Shown here in pieces: positions 6,464 through 13,950 of a stretch of DNA of 16,958 nt (positions are counted from its first letter, which is position 1; each line of letters opens with the position of its first letter). Under the pieces are notes generated by a model that searched no databases, had not been told where the DNA came from, and was given only the letters and a program-made list of their open reading frames with translations. The position numbers were made by a program, and so were the translations under genes. The stretch is from Actinomycetes bacterium (GTDB lineage: Bacteria; Actinomycetota; CALGFH01), in assembly GCA_030152105.1 (NCBI GenBank), contig JASLIH010000006.1, forward strand, positions 1 to 16,958, read 5' to 3'.

Positions 6464-9188
6464 ACCGGGTCTGGAGCTCGTCGACGATGCTCTCGACCTG
6501 GTCGGCGCAGAGCACCACCAGGTCGCCGGGGTTGGCCCGGTCGAGGGCGAGGCGGGACGCCTCCAGCTCGTCCAGGACCACCTCGAGGCTGCGGCAGCGG
6601 GCCCCGTCGTCGGCGGCCGCCCTGGCGCCGGCCGCGACCAGCTCGGCGATCTCGCCCGGCTGGCGGCCGCGCAGGTTGCGGTCCTCGCGAACGATCAGGG
6701 CGTCGAAGTGCCTGGCCGCGACCTCGCCCAGCTCGCGGATGTCCTTGTCGCGGCGGTCGCCGGGGCTGGCCACGACCCCGGTGCGCCGCCTGGCGATGAC
6801 GTCGCCGCCCTTGGGCGGGACGGCCAGGCGGTCGACGAAGTCGCCGAGCATACGCATGCCGGCCGCGTTGTGGCAGTAGTCGACGATCACCCGGTAGCCG
6901 TCCACCTCGAACAGGTTGAGCCGTCCCGGCGCGACCTCGTAGGAGGTGGTGAACGAGCGCAGGCCGGCCCGGATGTCGTGGAGGTGGGCGCCGGCGGCCA
7001 GGGCGGCCGCGGCCGCGGCCATGGCGTTGGCCACGTTCATGCGGGCCCGGCCGCCGAAGGTCGCCGGCACCGCGCCGGTGGGGGCGATCAGGGTCGAGCG
7101 CCGCCCCTGGCGGAGCACGATCCCCTCGCCGAGCCGGCCGCCCTCGAGCACGATGGCCCGCCCGCCCCGGCGGCAGTGGGCCTCGACCAGCTCGTTGCCG
7201 TCCTGCATGGAGAACCACACCAGCTCGCCCGAGCAGTGCCGGCGCATCCCGGCGACCAGCGGGTCGTCGGCGTTCAGGACCCCGTGCCCGTCGCGGGGCA
7301 CGGCCTCGATCACCACCTGCTTGACCGCGGCCAGCTGCTTGAGGGTGTCGATCCCGCGCAGGCCGAGATGGTCGGCGCCGATGTTGAGCACCACCCCGAC
7401 GTCGTTGCGCTCATAGCCGAGGCCCTCGCGCAGGATCCCGCCCCTGGCCACCTCGAACACGGCGAAGTCGACCCGCGGGTTCTGGAGGACCATCCGGGCC
7501 GAGCGCGGCCCCGAGGCGTCGGCCGTGACCACCAGCCGCTCGTCGATCAGGATGCCGTCGGTCGAGGTCAGGCCGACCTGGCGGCCCATCCCCTTGAAGA
7601 TGTGGGCGATCATCCGGCTGGTCGTCGTCTTGCCGTTGGTGCCGGTCACGGCCACGATCGGGATGCGGGAGGGGGTGCCGGGCGGGAACAGGAGGTCGAC
7701 CACCGGCTTGGCCACGTACTGGGGCTCGCCGACGGTCGGGTGGGTGTGCATGCGGAACCCGGGGGCGGCGTTGACCTCGACGATCGCCCCGCCCGTCTCG
7801 CGCACCGGCTCGGCCAGGTCGGGGGCGATGAAGTCGATCCCGGCCACGTCCAGGCCGACCACCCGGGCCGCCTCCTCGGCGATCTCCACGTTGTCGGGGT
7901 GGGCCTCGTCGGTGCGGTCGATCGAGATGCCGCCGGTCGACATGTTGCCGGTCAGGGTCAGCTTGACCGTGGTGCCCTCTCCGGGCACCTCGTCCAGCTC
8001 GAACCCCTGGGCGCGGACCAGCTCGATCGCCGCCCGGTCGACCCGGATGCGGGTCAGGACCTTCTCGTGGCCGACCCCGCGGCGCGGGTCGGCGTTGGTC
8101 CGCGCCACCAGCTGCGCGACGGTGTGCTCGCCGTCGCCGACCACGTGGGCCGGGACCCGCTCGGCGATCGCCACCATCCGCCCGCCCACCACCAGCACCC
8201 GGTAGTCGTTGCCGGCGACATAGGTCTCGACCAGCACCCAGCCCCGCCTGGCCTCGTCCTGCGCCGCCGGGAACGCGGCGGCCACCTCCTCCTCGGTGCG
8301 CAGGTTCAGGTGGACCCCGCGGCCGTGGTTGCCGTCCAGCGGCTTGACCACCAGGGGGAACCCGAGGCGGCGGGCGGCGGCCACGGCGTCGGCGACGTCG
8401 CGCACCGGGTACGAGCGGGGCACCGGCAGCCCGGCGGCGGCCAGGAGCCGGGTCGTCAGCTCCTTGTCCCCGGCGACGTCGACCGCCAGCGAGCTCGTCT
8501 TGGAGGTCATGGTGGCCCGGATGCGCTGCTGGTAGATGCCCTGACCGAGCTGGACGAGGGAGTGCTCGTTGAGCCGCAGGAACGGGATGTCGCGGGCCAT
8601 CGCCTCGTCGAGGATGGCCTGGGTCGAGGGGCCGAAGGCGGTCCGCTCGGCCCGGAGGATGAACCGCTCCAGCTCGGCCTCGAAGTCGAAGTCCGGCTCG
8701 GGCTCGACCAGGTGGTTGACCAGCCGCACGGCCAGCCGGCCGGCGGCCAGCCCGACCTGGTCGTCGCCGTAGCCGTAGATCACGTTGTACTGGCCGCGCC
8801 GGCCGGCGCCGCGGGTCTTGCCCCGCCGCTGCTCGCCCCCGGCCTCCCGCTGCAGCTGGAGGGCGACGTGCTCGGCCACGTGCCCCAGCCAGGTGCCGTC
8901 GCGCAGCCGCTCCACGAACCCGCCCTTGCGGCCGACCCCGCAGCTGTGGTCGGCCAGGCCGGGAAGCAGGGCGAGCAGGTCGTCGGTGAACCCCGGGAGC
9001 AGGTTCGTGGGGAAGTCCTCCAGCGACCCGAGGTCGACCAGCAGGTGGACGGCCTTGTCATAGGACCAGTAGTTGGGCCCGCGATAGACGCGGGACTCCA
9101 GGATCTTGAGATCCGCCCGGGGTTGGGCCGGCTCCTCAGTGGCGGCGGCGGTGGCGTCGTCGGCCGGGGCGGCCAGGTCCTCACTCAT
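6429..9188 (-). CDS. cphA: Cyanophycin synthetase CphA
   Basis: Makes cyanophycin, a storage polymer with a poly-Asp backbone and Arg on each side chain, using two ATP-dependent active sites. The 919-residue protein has the full three-domain order. The N domain is at about 28-160 (SRVYRGPNYWS; HVAEHVALQLQREAG). The ATP-grasp domain is at about 235-480 (KPLDGNHGRGV from K282; YRVLVVGGRMVAIAERVPAHV). The Mur ligase domain runs from about 510 (GTNGKT at 516-521; FEVARGGILREG; NIGADHLGL; VDYCHNAAG). The ATG at 9188 is fixed by AGGAGG five bases upstream; an upstream in-frame start at 9239 overlaps cphB and is unlikely. The first 27 residues are an Ala/Glu/Asp-rich extension not typical of the domain. 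It lies 25 bases downstream of cphB, a probable operon. The stop lies inside the 3' end of the convergent PPOX gene. Confidence 0.97.
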   Translation of the reverse strand: MSEDLAAPADDATAAATEEPAQPRADLKILESRVYRGPNYWSYDKAVHLLVDLGSLEDFPTNLLPGFTDDLLALLPGLADHSCGVGRKGGFVERLRDGTWLGHVAEHVALQLQREAGGEQRRGKTRGAGRRGQYNVIYGYGDDQVGLAAGRLAVRLVNHLVEPEPDFDFEAELERFILRAERTAFGPSTQAILDEAMARDIPFLRLNEHSLVQLGQGIYQQRIRATMTSKTSSLAVDVAGDKELTTRLLAAAGLPVPRSYPVRDVADAVAAARRLGFPLVVKPLDGNHGRGVHLNLRTEEEVAAAFPAAQDEARRGWVLVETYVAGNDYRVLVVGGRMVAIAERVPAHVVGDGEHTVAQLVARTNADPRRGVGHEKVLTRIRVDRAAIELVRAQGFELDEVPGEGTTVKLTLTGNMSTGGISIDRTDEAHPDNVEIAEEAARVVGLDVAGIDFIAPDLAEPVRETGGAIVEVNAAPGFRMHTHPTVGEPQYVAKPVVDLLFPPGTPSRIPIVAVTGTNGKTTTSRMIAHIFKGMGRQVGLTSTDGILIDERLVVTADASGPRSARMVLQNPRVDFAVFEVARGGILREGLGYERNDVGVVLNIGADHLGLRGIDTLKQLAAVKQVVIEAVPRDGHGVLNADDPLVAGMRRHCSGELVWFSMQDGNELVEAHCRRGGRAIVLEGGRLGEGIVLRQGRRSTLIAPTGAVPATFGGRARMNVANAMAAAAAALAAGAHLHDIRAGLRSFTTSYEVAPGRLNLFEVDGYRVIVDYCHNAAGMRMLGDFVDRLAVPPKGGDVIARRRTGVVASPGDRRDKDIRELGEVAARHFDALIVREDRNLRGRQPGEIAELVAAGARAAADDGARCRSLEVVLDELEASRLALDRANPGDLVVLCADQVESIVDELQTRSRPPGPAGAGA

Positions 9189-9240
9189 CGCTGCCTCCTG
9201 CTCCTCACCACGGTTATTGCGATGCTTCCTGCTCCTCACC
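9186..9240 (-). repeat. Direct repeat of 24 bases (period 31) at the cphB-cphA junction
   Basis: Two 24-base copies at 9186-9209 and 9217-9240 differ at five positions; 14 consecutive bases (9196-9209 and 9227-9240) are identical. One copy encodes the GEEQEAS end of CphB, and the other carries the AGGAGG Shine-Dalgarno of cphA. It looks like a small tandem duplication that created or strengthened the cphA ribosome binding site. Confidence 0.6.
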
Positions 9241-10149
9241 GCCGCCGCTGCGACGCCGCCGGGCGGGGCGTCCGGCCGGCCACTCCTCGGCCACCTCCTG
9301 GCGGGCCTGGCGCCGCGGTGTGGCGATCGCCTGCAGCCGGGGAAGCAGGACCCGGGCGCCGAGGTCGAAGCGGTAGCCGGGCGGCAGGGCGTGCAGGACC
9401 ACGCCCGACACCAGCACCGGCCGCCTGGCCCGCACCTCGAACGCGTCCGACTGGGCCCTGGACCCGTCGACCACCGTCACCGTGCCCTTGCCCAGCACCT
9501 CGAGCACGCCGTCGGGGCTGATCACGGCGGCGGTGTCCTCGTCGATGCCGATGCCGAGCTGGCTGGGGGACTCGGCCACCAGCAGCAGCAGCCGTCCCAG
9601 CCGGTTGCGCTGGCTGAAGTGCTGGTCGATGACCGCCCCGGGCAGCAGCCCGAGCCCGGCCGACATGTGCGCCAGGCGCTGCTTGGGGACCTCGCCGGGG
9701 CCGCCGAAGGCGACCATGTGGGCGCTCAGGGCGCTGGCCCCGGCCGAGGTGCCGCCGACCACCGCGCCCCGGCGGTGCGCGTCCAGCAGGGCCGCCCCCA
9801 GCCGGGTCCCGGCCACCACCATCGACAGGCGCAGCTGGTTGCCGCCGGTCATGAACACCCCGGTGGCCTTGGCGACGGTCTCGGCCGGCCCTGGCGCGTC
9901 GGCCTCCTCGCGGGTCGCGGGCCGCAGCGGCAGGACCTCGGCCGCGCCCAGGTCGGTGAACACCTGCCGGTACATCCCGAGGATCTCGTCGCCGAGCGAG
10001 GAGGCGGTGGCGATCACCGCGATCCGGGCCCGCCGGCCGCCGGCGCGCTGCACGAAGTGGTTGAGGATGGTCCGGTGGCCGAGCTTGTCCTCCGCACCAC
10101 CGATGGCCACGAGGACGCCGGCTCCGGCCCGGTTGGTGTCGGAGGCCAT
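9214..10149 (-). CDS. cphB: Cyanophycinase CphB (S51 serine peptidase)
   Basis: Hydrolyses cyanophycin to beta-Asp-Arg dipeptides inside the cell. The 311-residue protein opens with VLVAIGGAEDKLGHRTILNHF, followed by VFMTGGNQLRLS and the nucleophile motif GGTSAGAS with catalytic S135. VIDQHFSQRNRLGRL then supplies the conserved Asp-Gln-His-Phe segment. S135 is close to the position known in the Synechocystis enzyme, which supports the ATG at 10149. A TTG at 10164 would add five residues and is less likely. The last 40 residues are a basic, Arg/Glu-rich tail beyond the usual family end. TAGACT lies five bases before the ATG and no Shine-Dalgarno is seen. It is the first gene of the cphB-cphA operon, divergent from the response regulator gene with 63 bases between. 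There is no signal peptide, in agreement with an intracellular enzyme. Confidence 0.95.
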   Translation of the reverse strand: MASDTNRAGAGVLVAIGGAEDKLGHRTILNHFVQRAGGRRARIAVIATASSLGDEILGMYRQVFTDLGAAEVLPLRPATREEADAPGPAETVAKATGVFMTGGNQLRLSMVVAGTRLGAALLDAHRRGAVVGGTSAGASALSAHMVAFGGPGEVPKQRLAHMSAGLGLLPGAVIDQHFSQRNRLGRLLLLVAESPSQLGIGIDEDTAAVISPDGVLEVLGKGTVTVVDGSRAQSDAFEVRARRPVLVSGVVLHALPPGYRFDLGARVLLPRLQAIATPRRQARQEVAEEWPAGRPARRRRSGGGEEQEASQ

Positions 10150-10154
10150 GTGGC

Positions 10155-10160
10155 AGTCTA
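10155..10160 (-). promoter_or_regulatory. Candidate -10 element for cphB-cphA, leaderless start
   Basis: TAGACT on the minus strand, five bases before the cphB ATG at 10149. No Shine-Dalgarno precedes the ATG and no clear -35 is visible. Confidence 0.45.
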
Positions 10161-10200
10161 ACAAGCTGGCCTCTTACACCTGCTTGATGGCGTCGGAGGC

Positions 10201-10206
10201 TACCAT
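10201..10206 (+). promoter_or_regulatory. Candidate -10 element for the response regulator gene, leaderless start
   Basis: TACCAT followed by six bases and the ATG at 10213. The sequence between has no clear Shine-Dalgarno except a weak AGG. It shares a 63-base divergent control region with cphB. Confidence 0.4.
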
Positions 10207-10212
10207 CCAGGT

Positions 10213-10893
10213 ATGCGGGTGCTGGTCGTAGAGGACGAGGCCGACCTGGCCGACGCGATCGCGCGCGGCCTGCGTCGTGAGGGCTACGCCGTCGACGTCG
10301 CCTACGACGGGGACGAGGCCGTCGAGAAGGCGAGCGTCAACGACTACGACGTGGTCTGTCTCGACCTGAACCTGCCCCGCCTCGACGGCATCGAGGTGGT
10401 GCGGCGCATCCGGGCCGACGACGTCGGCCAGCCGACCAGGGTGCTGATGCTGACCGCCCGCGACTCGACCCGCGACCGGATCACCGGCCTGGACGAGGGC
10501 GCCGACGACTACCTGGTCAAGCCGTTCGACTTCGAGGAGCTGAAGGCGCGGGTGCGGGCCCTGCTGCGCCGCGACGCCGGCCGCTCCGGGGCCGTGCTCC
10601 GGGTGGGGGACATCGAGCTCGACAGCTCCCGCCACGACGCTCGCCGCGACGGCCACCAGCTGCCCCTGACGCCCAAGGAGTTCGCGCTGCTGCGCTACTT
10701 CATGTCCCGGCCGGGGCAGGTGCTCAGCCAGGAGGACCTCCTGGAGCACGTCTGGGACGAGAACGCCGACCCCTTCACCAACACCGTCCGGGTCACCGTG
10801 ATGACGCTGCGCCGCAAGCTGGCCGACGCGGGCGACAGCCAGCCGATCGAGACCGTCGTCGGTCGCGGGTACCGCCTGCGCGAGCAGCCGTGA
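10213..10893 (+). CDS. OmpR/PhoB-family response regulator (MprA-like)
   Basis: A 226-residue two-component regulator. The receiver domain (1-115) has the acidic pocket E7-D8, phospho-acceptor D51 (CLDLNLPRLDG), T81 (MLTARDS) and K103 (DDYLVKPFD). A winged-helix DNA-binding domain follows (about 125-224) with LTPKEFALLRYF, QVLSQEDLLEHVWD, and TVRVTVMTLRRKL ending in VVGRGYRLRE. The stop overlaps the GTG start of the kinase as GTGA, so the two are translationally coupled. The order regulator, kinase, HtrA protease matches the mycobacterial envelope-stress locus mprA-mprB-pepD, which suggests a similar role; this is inference from gene order. The gene is divergent from cphB, so control of the cyanophycin operon by this regulator is possible but unproven. 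Confidence 0.95.
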   Translation: MRVLVVEDEADLADAIARGLRREGYAVDVAYDGDEAVEKASVNDYDVVCLDLNLPRLDGIEVVRRIRADDVGQPTRVLMLTARDSTRDRITGLDEGADDYLVKPFDFEELKARVRALLRRDAGRSGAVLRVGDIELDSSRHDARRDGHQLPLTPKEFALLRYFMSRPGQVLSQEDLLEHVWDENADPFTNTVRVTVMTLRRKLADAGDSQPIETVVGRGYRLREQP

Positions 10894-12173
10894 ACCCGCC
10901 CGGCTGGCTGGTCGACCGGCTGCCGGAGTGGGCCAGGTCGATCCGGTTCCGCTACACCCTGCTGTACTCGGGCGTGCTGTTCGGCCTGGCCGCGATCGTG
11001 GTCGCCGCCATCTACCTGGTCCTGCTGATGAACCTGCGCCACGAGCCGGTCTCGGCCTCCCGCGGGGCGTTCTGCCCCCGCTACGGCGACTGCATCCGGC
11101 TCGTCTCCCTGAGCGAGTTCGAGCGCCTGGTCAACTCCCGCACCCTCAAGGAGCTGCGCAACTACTCCTTCGGCGCCCTCGGGGTGCTGTTCGTGGCCAG
11201 CCTCGGCGTCGGCTGGGTGGTGGCCGGCCGGGTGCTGCGCCCGATCGGCCGCATCACCGCGGTGGCCCGCGACATCCAGGCCACCGACCTGTCCCGCCGC
11301 ATCGAGCTGCCCGGCCCCGACGACGAGCTCAAGCAGCTGGCCGACACCTTCGACGCCATGCTGGCCCGCCTGGACGCCGCCTTCGCCGCCCAGCGCCAGT
11401 TCACCGCCGACGCCTCCCACGAGCTCCGCAACCCGCTGGCCATCATCCGCACCAACGTCGACGTCGCCCTGGCCGACCCTCGCGCCGACCCCGACGACCT
11501 GCGCCAGACCCTCATCGTGGTCAAGCGGGCCGGCGACCGCATGGCCCGACTGGTCGACGACCTCCTCGCCCTGGCCCGCCGCCAGGAGCCGACCCTCGAG
11601 CACGAGCAGGTCGACCTCGGCGTGGCCGTCACCGAGGCCAGCGACGACTTCATGGTCCCGGCCGCCGCCCGCAGCATCGTCCTGGACCGAGCCATCGCCC
11701 CCGGCGTGGTCGTCACCGGCGACCGCGACGCCCTCAAGCGCGCCGTGGCCAACCTCCTGGAGAACGCTGTCCGCCTCGCCCCCGCCGGCTCCCGCATCCG
11801 CCTCGCAACCGGCAGCGAGGGCGACCGCGCCTGGATCGCCGTCGCCGACGAGGGCCCCGGCATCTCCTCCGAGGACCAGCCCCACGTCTTCGACCGCTTC
11901 TGGCGGGCCGACAAGGCCCGTTCCCGCGCCGACGGCGGCACCGGCCTGGGCCTCGCCATCGTCCGCCAGATCGCCGAGAGCCACGGCGGCCACATCCGCC
12001 TCCAGTCCAAGGTCGGCGTCGGCTCCTCCTTCGTCATCTGGCTCCCGGTCACCGCCCCCGGCACCCAGGCCGACACGCCCACCCGCCCCCACGCGGCCCA
12101 CGCGCCCACCCCGGTCCCCACCCCCGTCGACCGCGCCCGCACCCGGCCCTCGTTCGGCCCGCCGCCGGAATAG
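10890..12173 (+). CDS. Sensor histidine kinase, HAMP-containing (MprB-like)
   Basis: A 427-residue membrane sensor kinase, partner of the regulator it overlaps. Membrane helix 1 is at about 22-48 and helix 2 at about 93-113. Between them is a short outside loop of some 45 residues with two cysteines, C62 and C68 (FCPRYGDC). The HAMP domain is at about 113-165 (RVLRPIGRITAVARDI). The H box FTADASHELRNPL has H177, and the ATPase domain carries the N box (NLLENAVRLAP), G1 (VADEGPGIS), F box (VFDRFWRADKARS) and G2 (GGTGLGLAIV). The last 35 residues are Pro/Thr-rich and probably disordered. The GTG at 10890 is set by the GTGA overlap. The outside loop is much smaller than in mycobacterial MprB, so the signal may differ; the cysteine pair could form a disulfide. 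Confidence 0.95.
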   Translation: MNPPGWLVDRLPEWARSIRFRYTLLYSGVLFGLAAIVVAAIYLVLLMNLRHEPVSASRGAFCPRYGDCIRLVSLSEFERLVNSRTLKELRNYSFGALGVLFVASLGVGWVVAGRVLRPIGRITAVARDIQATDLSRRIELPGPDDELKQLADTFDAMLARLDAAFAAQRQFTADASHELRNPLAIIRTNVDVALADPRADPDDLRQTLIVVKRAGDRMARLVDDLLALARRQEPTLEHEQVDLGVAVTEASDDFMVPAAARSIVLDRAIAPGVVVTGDRDALKRAVANLLENAVRLAPAGSRIRLATGSEGDRAWIAVADEGPGISSEDQPHVFDRFWRADKARSRADGGTGLGLAIVRQIAESHGGHIRLQSKVGVGSSFVIWLPVTAPGTQADTPTRPHAAHAPTPVPTPVDRARTRPSFGPPPE

Positions 12174-12236
12174 GGCCGCCGGCCACGCTTATCTCCCCTT
12201 GAGAACCGCCTTACTAGTGCTTTAGCGCCGGTCACC

Positions 12237-12287
12237 TAGCCTCGTCGACAACAAGGCTTGTCATGTTCGACCCGCAGGAGGCGACCG
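12237..12287 (+). promoter_or_regulatory. htrA 5' region: candidate -10, inverted repeat, Shine-Dalgarno
   Basis: TAGCCT at 12237-12242 is a possible -10. The palindrome ACAAG-G-CTTGT spans 12251-12261 and is flanked by GTCGA (12244-12248) and TCGAC (12267-12271), giving an imperfect hairpin or operator. AGGAGG ends six bases before the ATG at 12288. This allows htrA its own expression inside the 114-base gap after the kinase gene. Confidence 0.4.
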
Positions 12288-13838
12288 ATGTCCATTCGCG
12301 ACGGCCTGGAGCCATCGCGCTCCCCGGACTCCGCAACCAACACCCAGCCACCCCCACGCGACGAGGCAGCACCGAGCAACTCCCCGGCCGATGAGACCTG
12401 GCCACCGTCCTGGGGCCAGTCGCCCTCGTCCTGGGGCCAGACCCCGGCAGGACCCGACACCACCCAGACCCAGCCGCCCGCTCCCGAGGCCGGTCCCGCC
12501 TGGTCCCAGCCCTCGGCACCCGAGGCCGGCCCCAGCTGGACCCCGCCCAAGGCCGCGCAGGGCCCCTCCTGGACCCAGGCGTCCGGGAGCGACGCCGCCC
12601 CCACCACCCAGCTGACCGGCTCGGACGCCGACAGCACCGGCCCCCAGCCCCCGGCGGCACCGGCCGGCCCGTCCTGGACCCAGCCCAAGGGCCCGGACAC
12701 CCAGGCCGACCCCGCCCAGCCCGGCTGGGGCCAGGGAGGCGGCGGCTACCCGACCGTCCCCGGCTGGGGCACGCGCTCGCCCGACGCCGGCTCGCCCGGC
12801 GGCCGGCGGCCGCCCCGCTGGCTGGCCGGGGTGCTGGCCGGCGTCGTCCTGCTCGGCGCCGGCTTCGGCATCAGCCAGGCGCTCGACCGCAACAACAACA
12901 ACAACGAGCCGGCCGGCGCCGGCATCCCGATCGCCGGCCAGGCCCCGATCGCCGCCGCCCCCGCCCCCTCGGGCGAGGAGCCGGCCGCCGCCGTCGCCAA
13001 GGCGCTGCTGCCCACCGTGGTCGAGATCCGCCACGACAGCGGCGTCGGCTCCGGCTTCATCTACGACAAGAACGGCTACATCATGACCGCCGCCCACGTC
13101 ATCGACGGGGTCAACGAGGTCGAGATCCGCCTCTATGACGGCACCAAGCTCCAGGGCAAGGTGGTCGGCACCGACGACCTCAACGACGTCGGCGTGGTCA
13201 AGGTCGACCGCACCGGTCTCGCCACGGCACCGCTCGCCGTCGGCCAGGACGTCCAGGTCGGCCAGCTGGCGATCGCCATCGGCAGCCCCTTCGGCCTCAA
13301 CGAGACCGTGACCGCCGGGATCATCAGCTCCACCGACCGGGTCCTCGACGACGGCCGTGAGGTCATCCAGACCGACGCCCCCATCAACCCGGGCAACTCC
13401 GGCGGGGTGCTGGCCGACCGCCGCGGCCGCGTCATCGGCATCAACAGCGCCATCCGCCCGGCCAGCGACGGCTCCAACGGCAACGTCGGCATCGGGTTCG
13501 CCGTCCCGATCGACCTGGCGGCCAAGTCGGCCGCGGCCATCGTCCAGGGCAAGCCGATCCAGACCGGCTACCTCGGCGTGACCCCCTCGCTGACCACCGC
13601 CGGCGGCCAGAACGGAGCCCTCATCCAGGAGGTCGCCCCCAACAGCCCCGCCTCCCGGGCCGGCCTCCGGCCCGGCGACCTGGTGACCACGATCGACGGG
13701 AAGGCGGTCGAGAACTACAGCGAGATGGTCGCCAGCATCCGCGGCCACCAGCCCGGCGACAAGGTCACCCTCGGGATCACCCGCGGTGGGAACGAAACAA
13801 CCATTACGGCCACCTTGACCCAACGTCCCGCCGGTTGA
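12288..13838 (+). CDS. htrA: HtrA/DegP-type serine protease with PDZ domain, membrane anchored (PepD-like)
   Basis: A 516-residue envelope quality-control protease. Residues 1-177 are a cytoplasmic low-complexity tail rich in Pro, Gln, Ser and Trp. It contains four GP(S/A)W units (69-72, 81-84, 92-95, 127-130) plus further Trp-Gly and Trp-Pro motifs. One membrane helix (about 178-199) follows, then a run of five Asn (202-206) and a Pro/Ala linker. The trypsin-like domain holds the triad H270 (TAAHV), D300 (LNDVGVV) and S371 (PGNSGG). The PDZ domain is at about 426-516 (YLGVTP; ASRAGLRPGDLVTTIDG). The catalytic part is therefore outside the membrane. Start at ATG 12288 with AGGAGG six bases ahead. 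It sits 114 bases after the kinase gene on the same strand, matching mprAB-pepD order, and is probably under that system. Confidence 0.95.
   Translation: MSIRDGLEPSRSPDSATNTQPPPRDEAAPSNSPADETWPPSWGQSPSSWGQTPAGPDTTQTQPPAPEAGPAWSQPSAPEAGPSWTPPKAAQGPSWTQASGSDAAPTTQLTGSDADSTGPQPPAAPAGPSWTQPKGPDTQADPAQPGWGQGGGGYPTVPGWGTRSPDAGSPGGRRPPRWLAGVLAGVVLLGAGFGISQALDRNNNNNEPAGAGIPIAGQAPIAAAPAPSGEEPAAAVAKALLPTVVEIRHDSGVGSGFIYDKNGYIMTAAHVIDGVNEVEIRLYDGTKLQGKVVGTDDLNDVGVVKVDRTGLATAPLAVGQDVQVGQLAIAIGSPFGLNETVTAGIISSTDRVLDDGREVIQTDAPINPGNSGGVLADRRGRVIGINSAIRPASDGSNGNVGIGFAVPIDLAAKSAAAIVQGKPIQTGYLGVTPSLTTAGGQNGALIQEVAPNSPASRAGLRPGDLVTTIDGKAVENYSEMVASIRGHQPGDKVTLGITRGGNETTITATLTQRPAG
12891..12905 (+). repeat. (AAC)5 trinucleotide repeat inside htrA
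   Basis: Five consecutive AAC codons give Asn 202-206 just after the membrane helix of the HtrA protein. A length change here would alter the stalk between membrane and protease without a frameshift. Confidence 0.8.
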
Positions 13839-13950
13839 TCGGGGGACGGACGGCGCGGCATGGTCCGACATGAGGTACGTCGACCGAATCTGGTATTTTG
13901 GCTGATAACGATTTGGCGACGAGGGAGCCAAGAACGGGAACGACCCTTTA
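13839..13950. other. Gene-free stretch after htrA, locally AT-rich
   Basis: No credible protein frame. Bases 13886-13915 are unusually AT-rich for this window and contain TATTTT (13894-13899). An inverted repeat TTGGCT (13898-13903) and AGCCAA (13926-13931) has a 22-base gap. It may be the promoter/operator region of the structured RNA that follows. Confidence 0.4.

Noticed and set aside
9189..9239. Upstream start of cphA at 9239
   Set aside because: It overlaps the cphB stop and lacks a Shine-Dalgarno, whereas the ATG at 9188 has AGGAGG at ideal spacing.
6708..9521. 937-codon open frame on the plus strand across cphA and cphB
   Set aside because: It is a shadow of the two genes on the other strand: low-complexity His/Gln/Val/Gly/Asp-rich translation with no family motif. 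GC-rich codon use keeps the opposite frame open.
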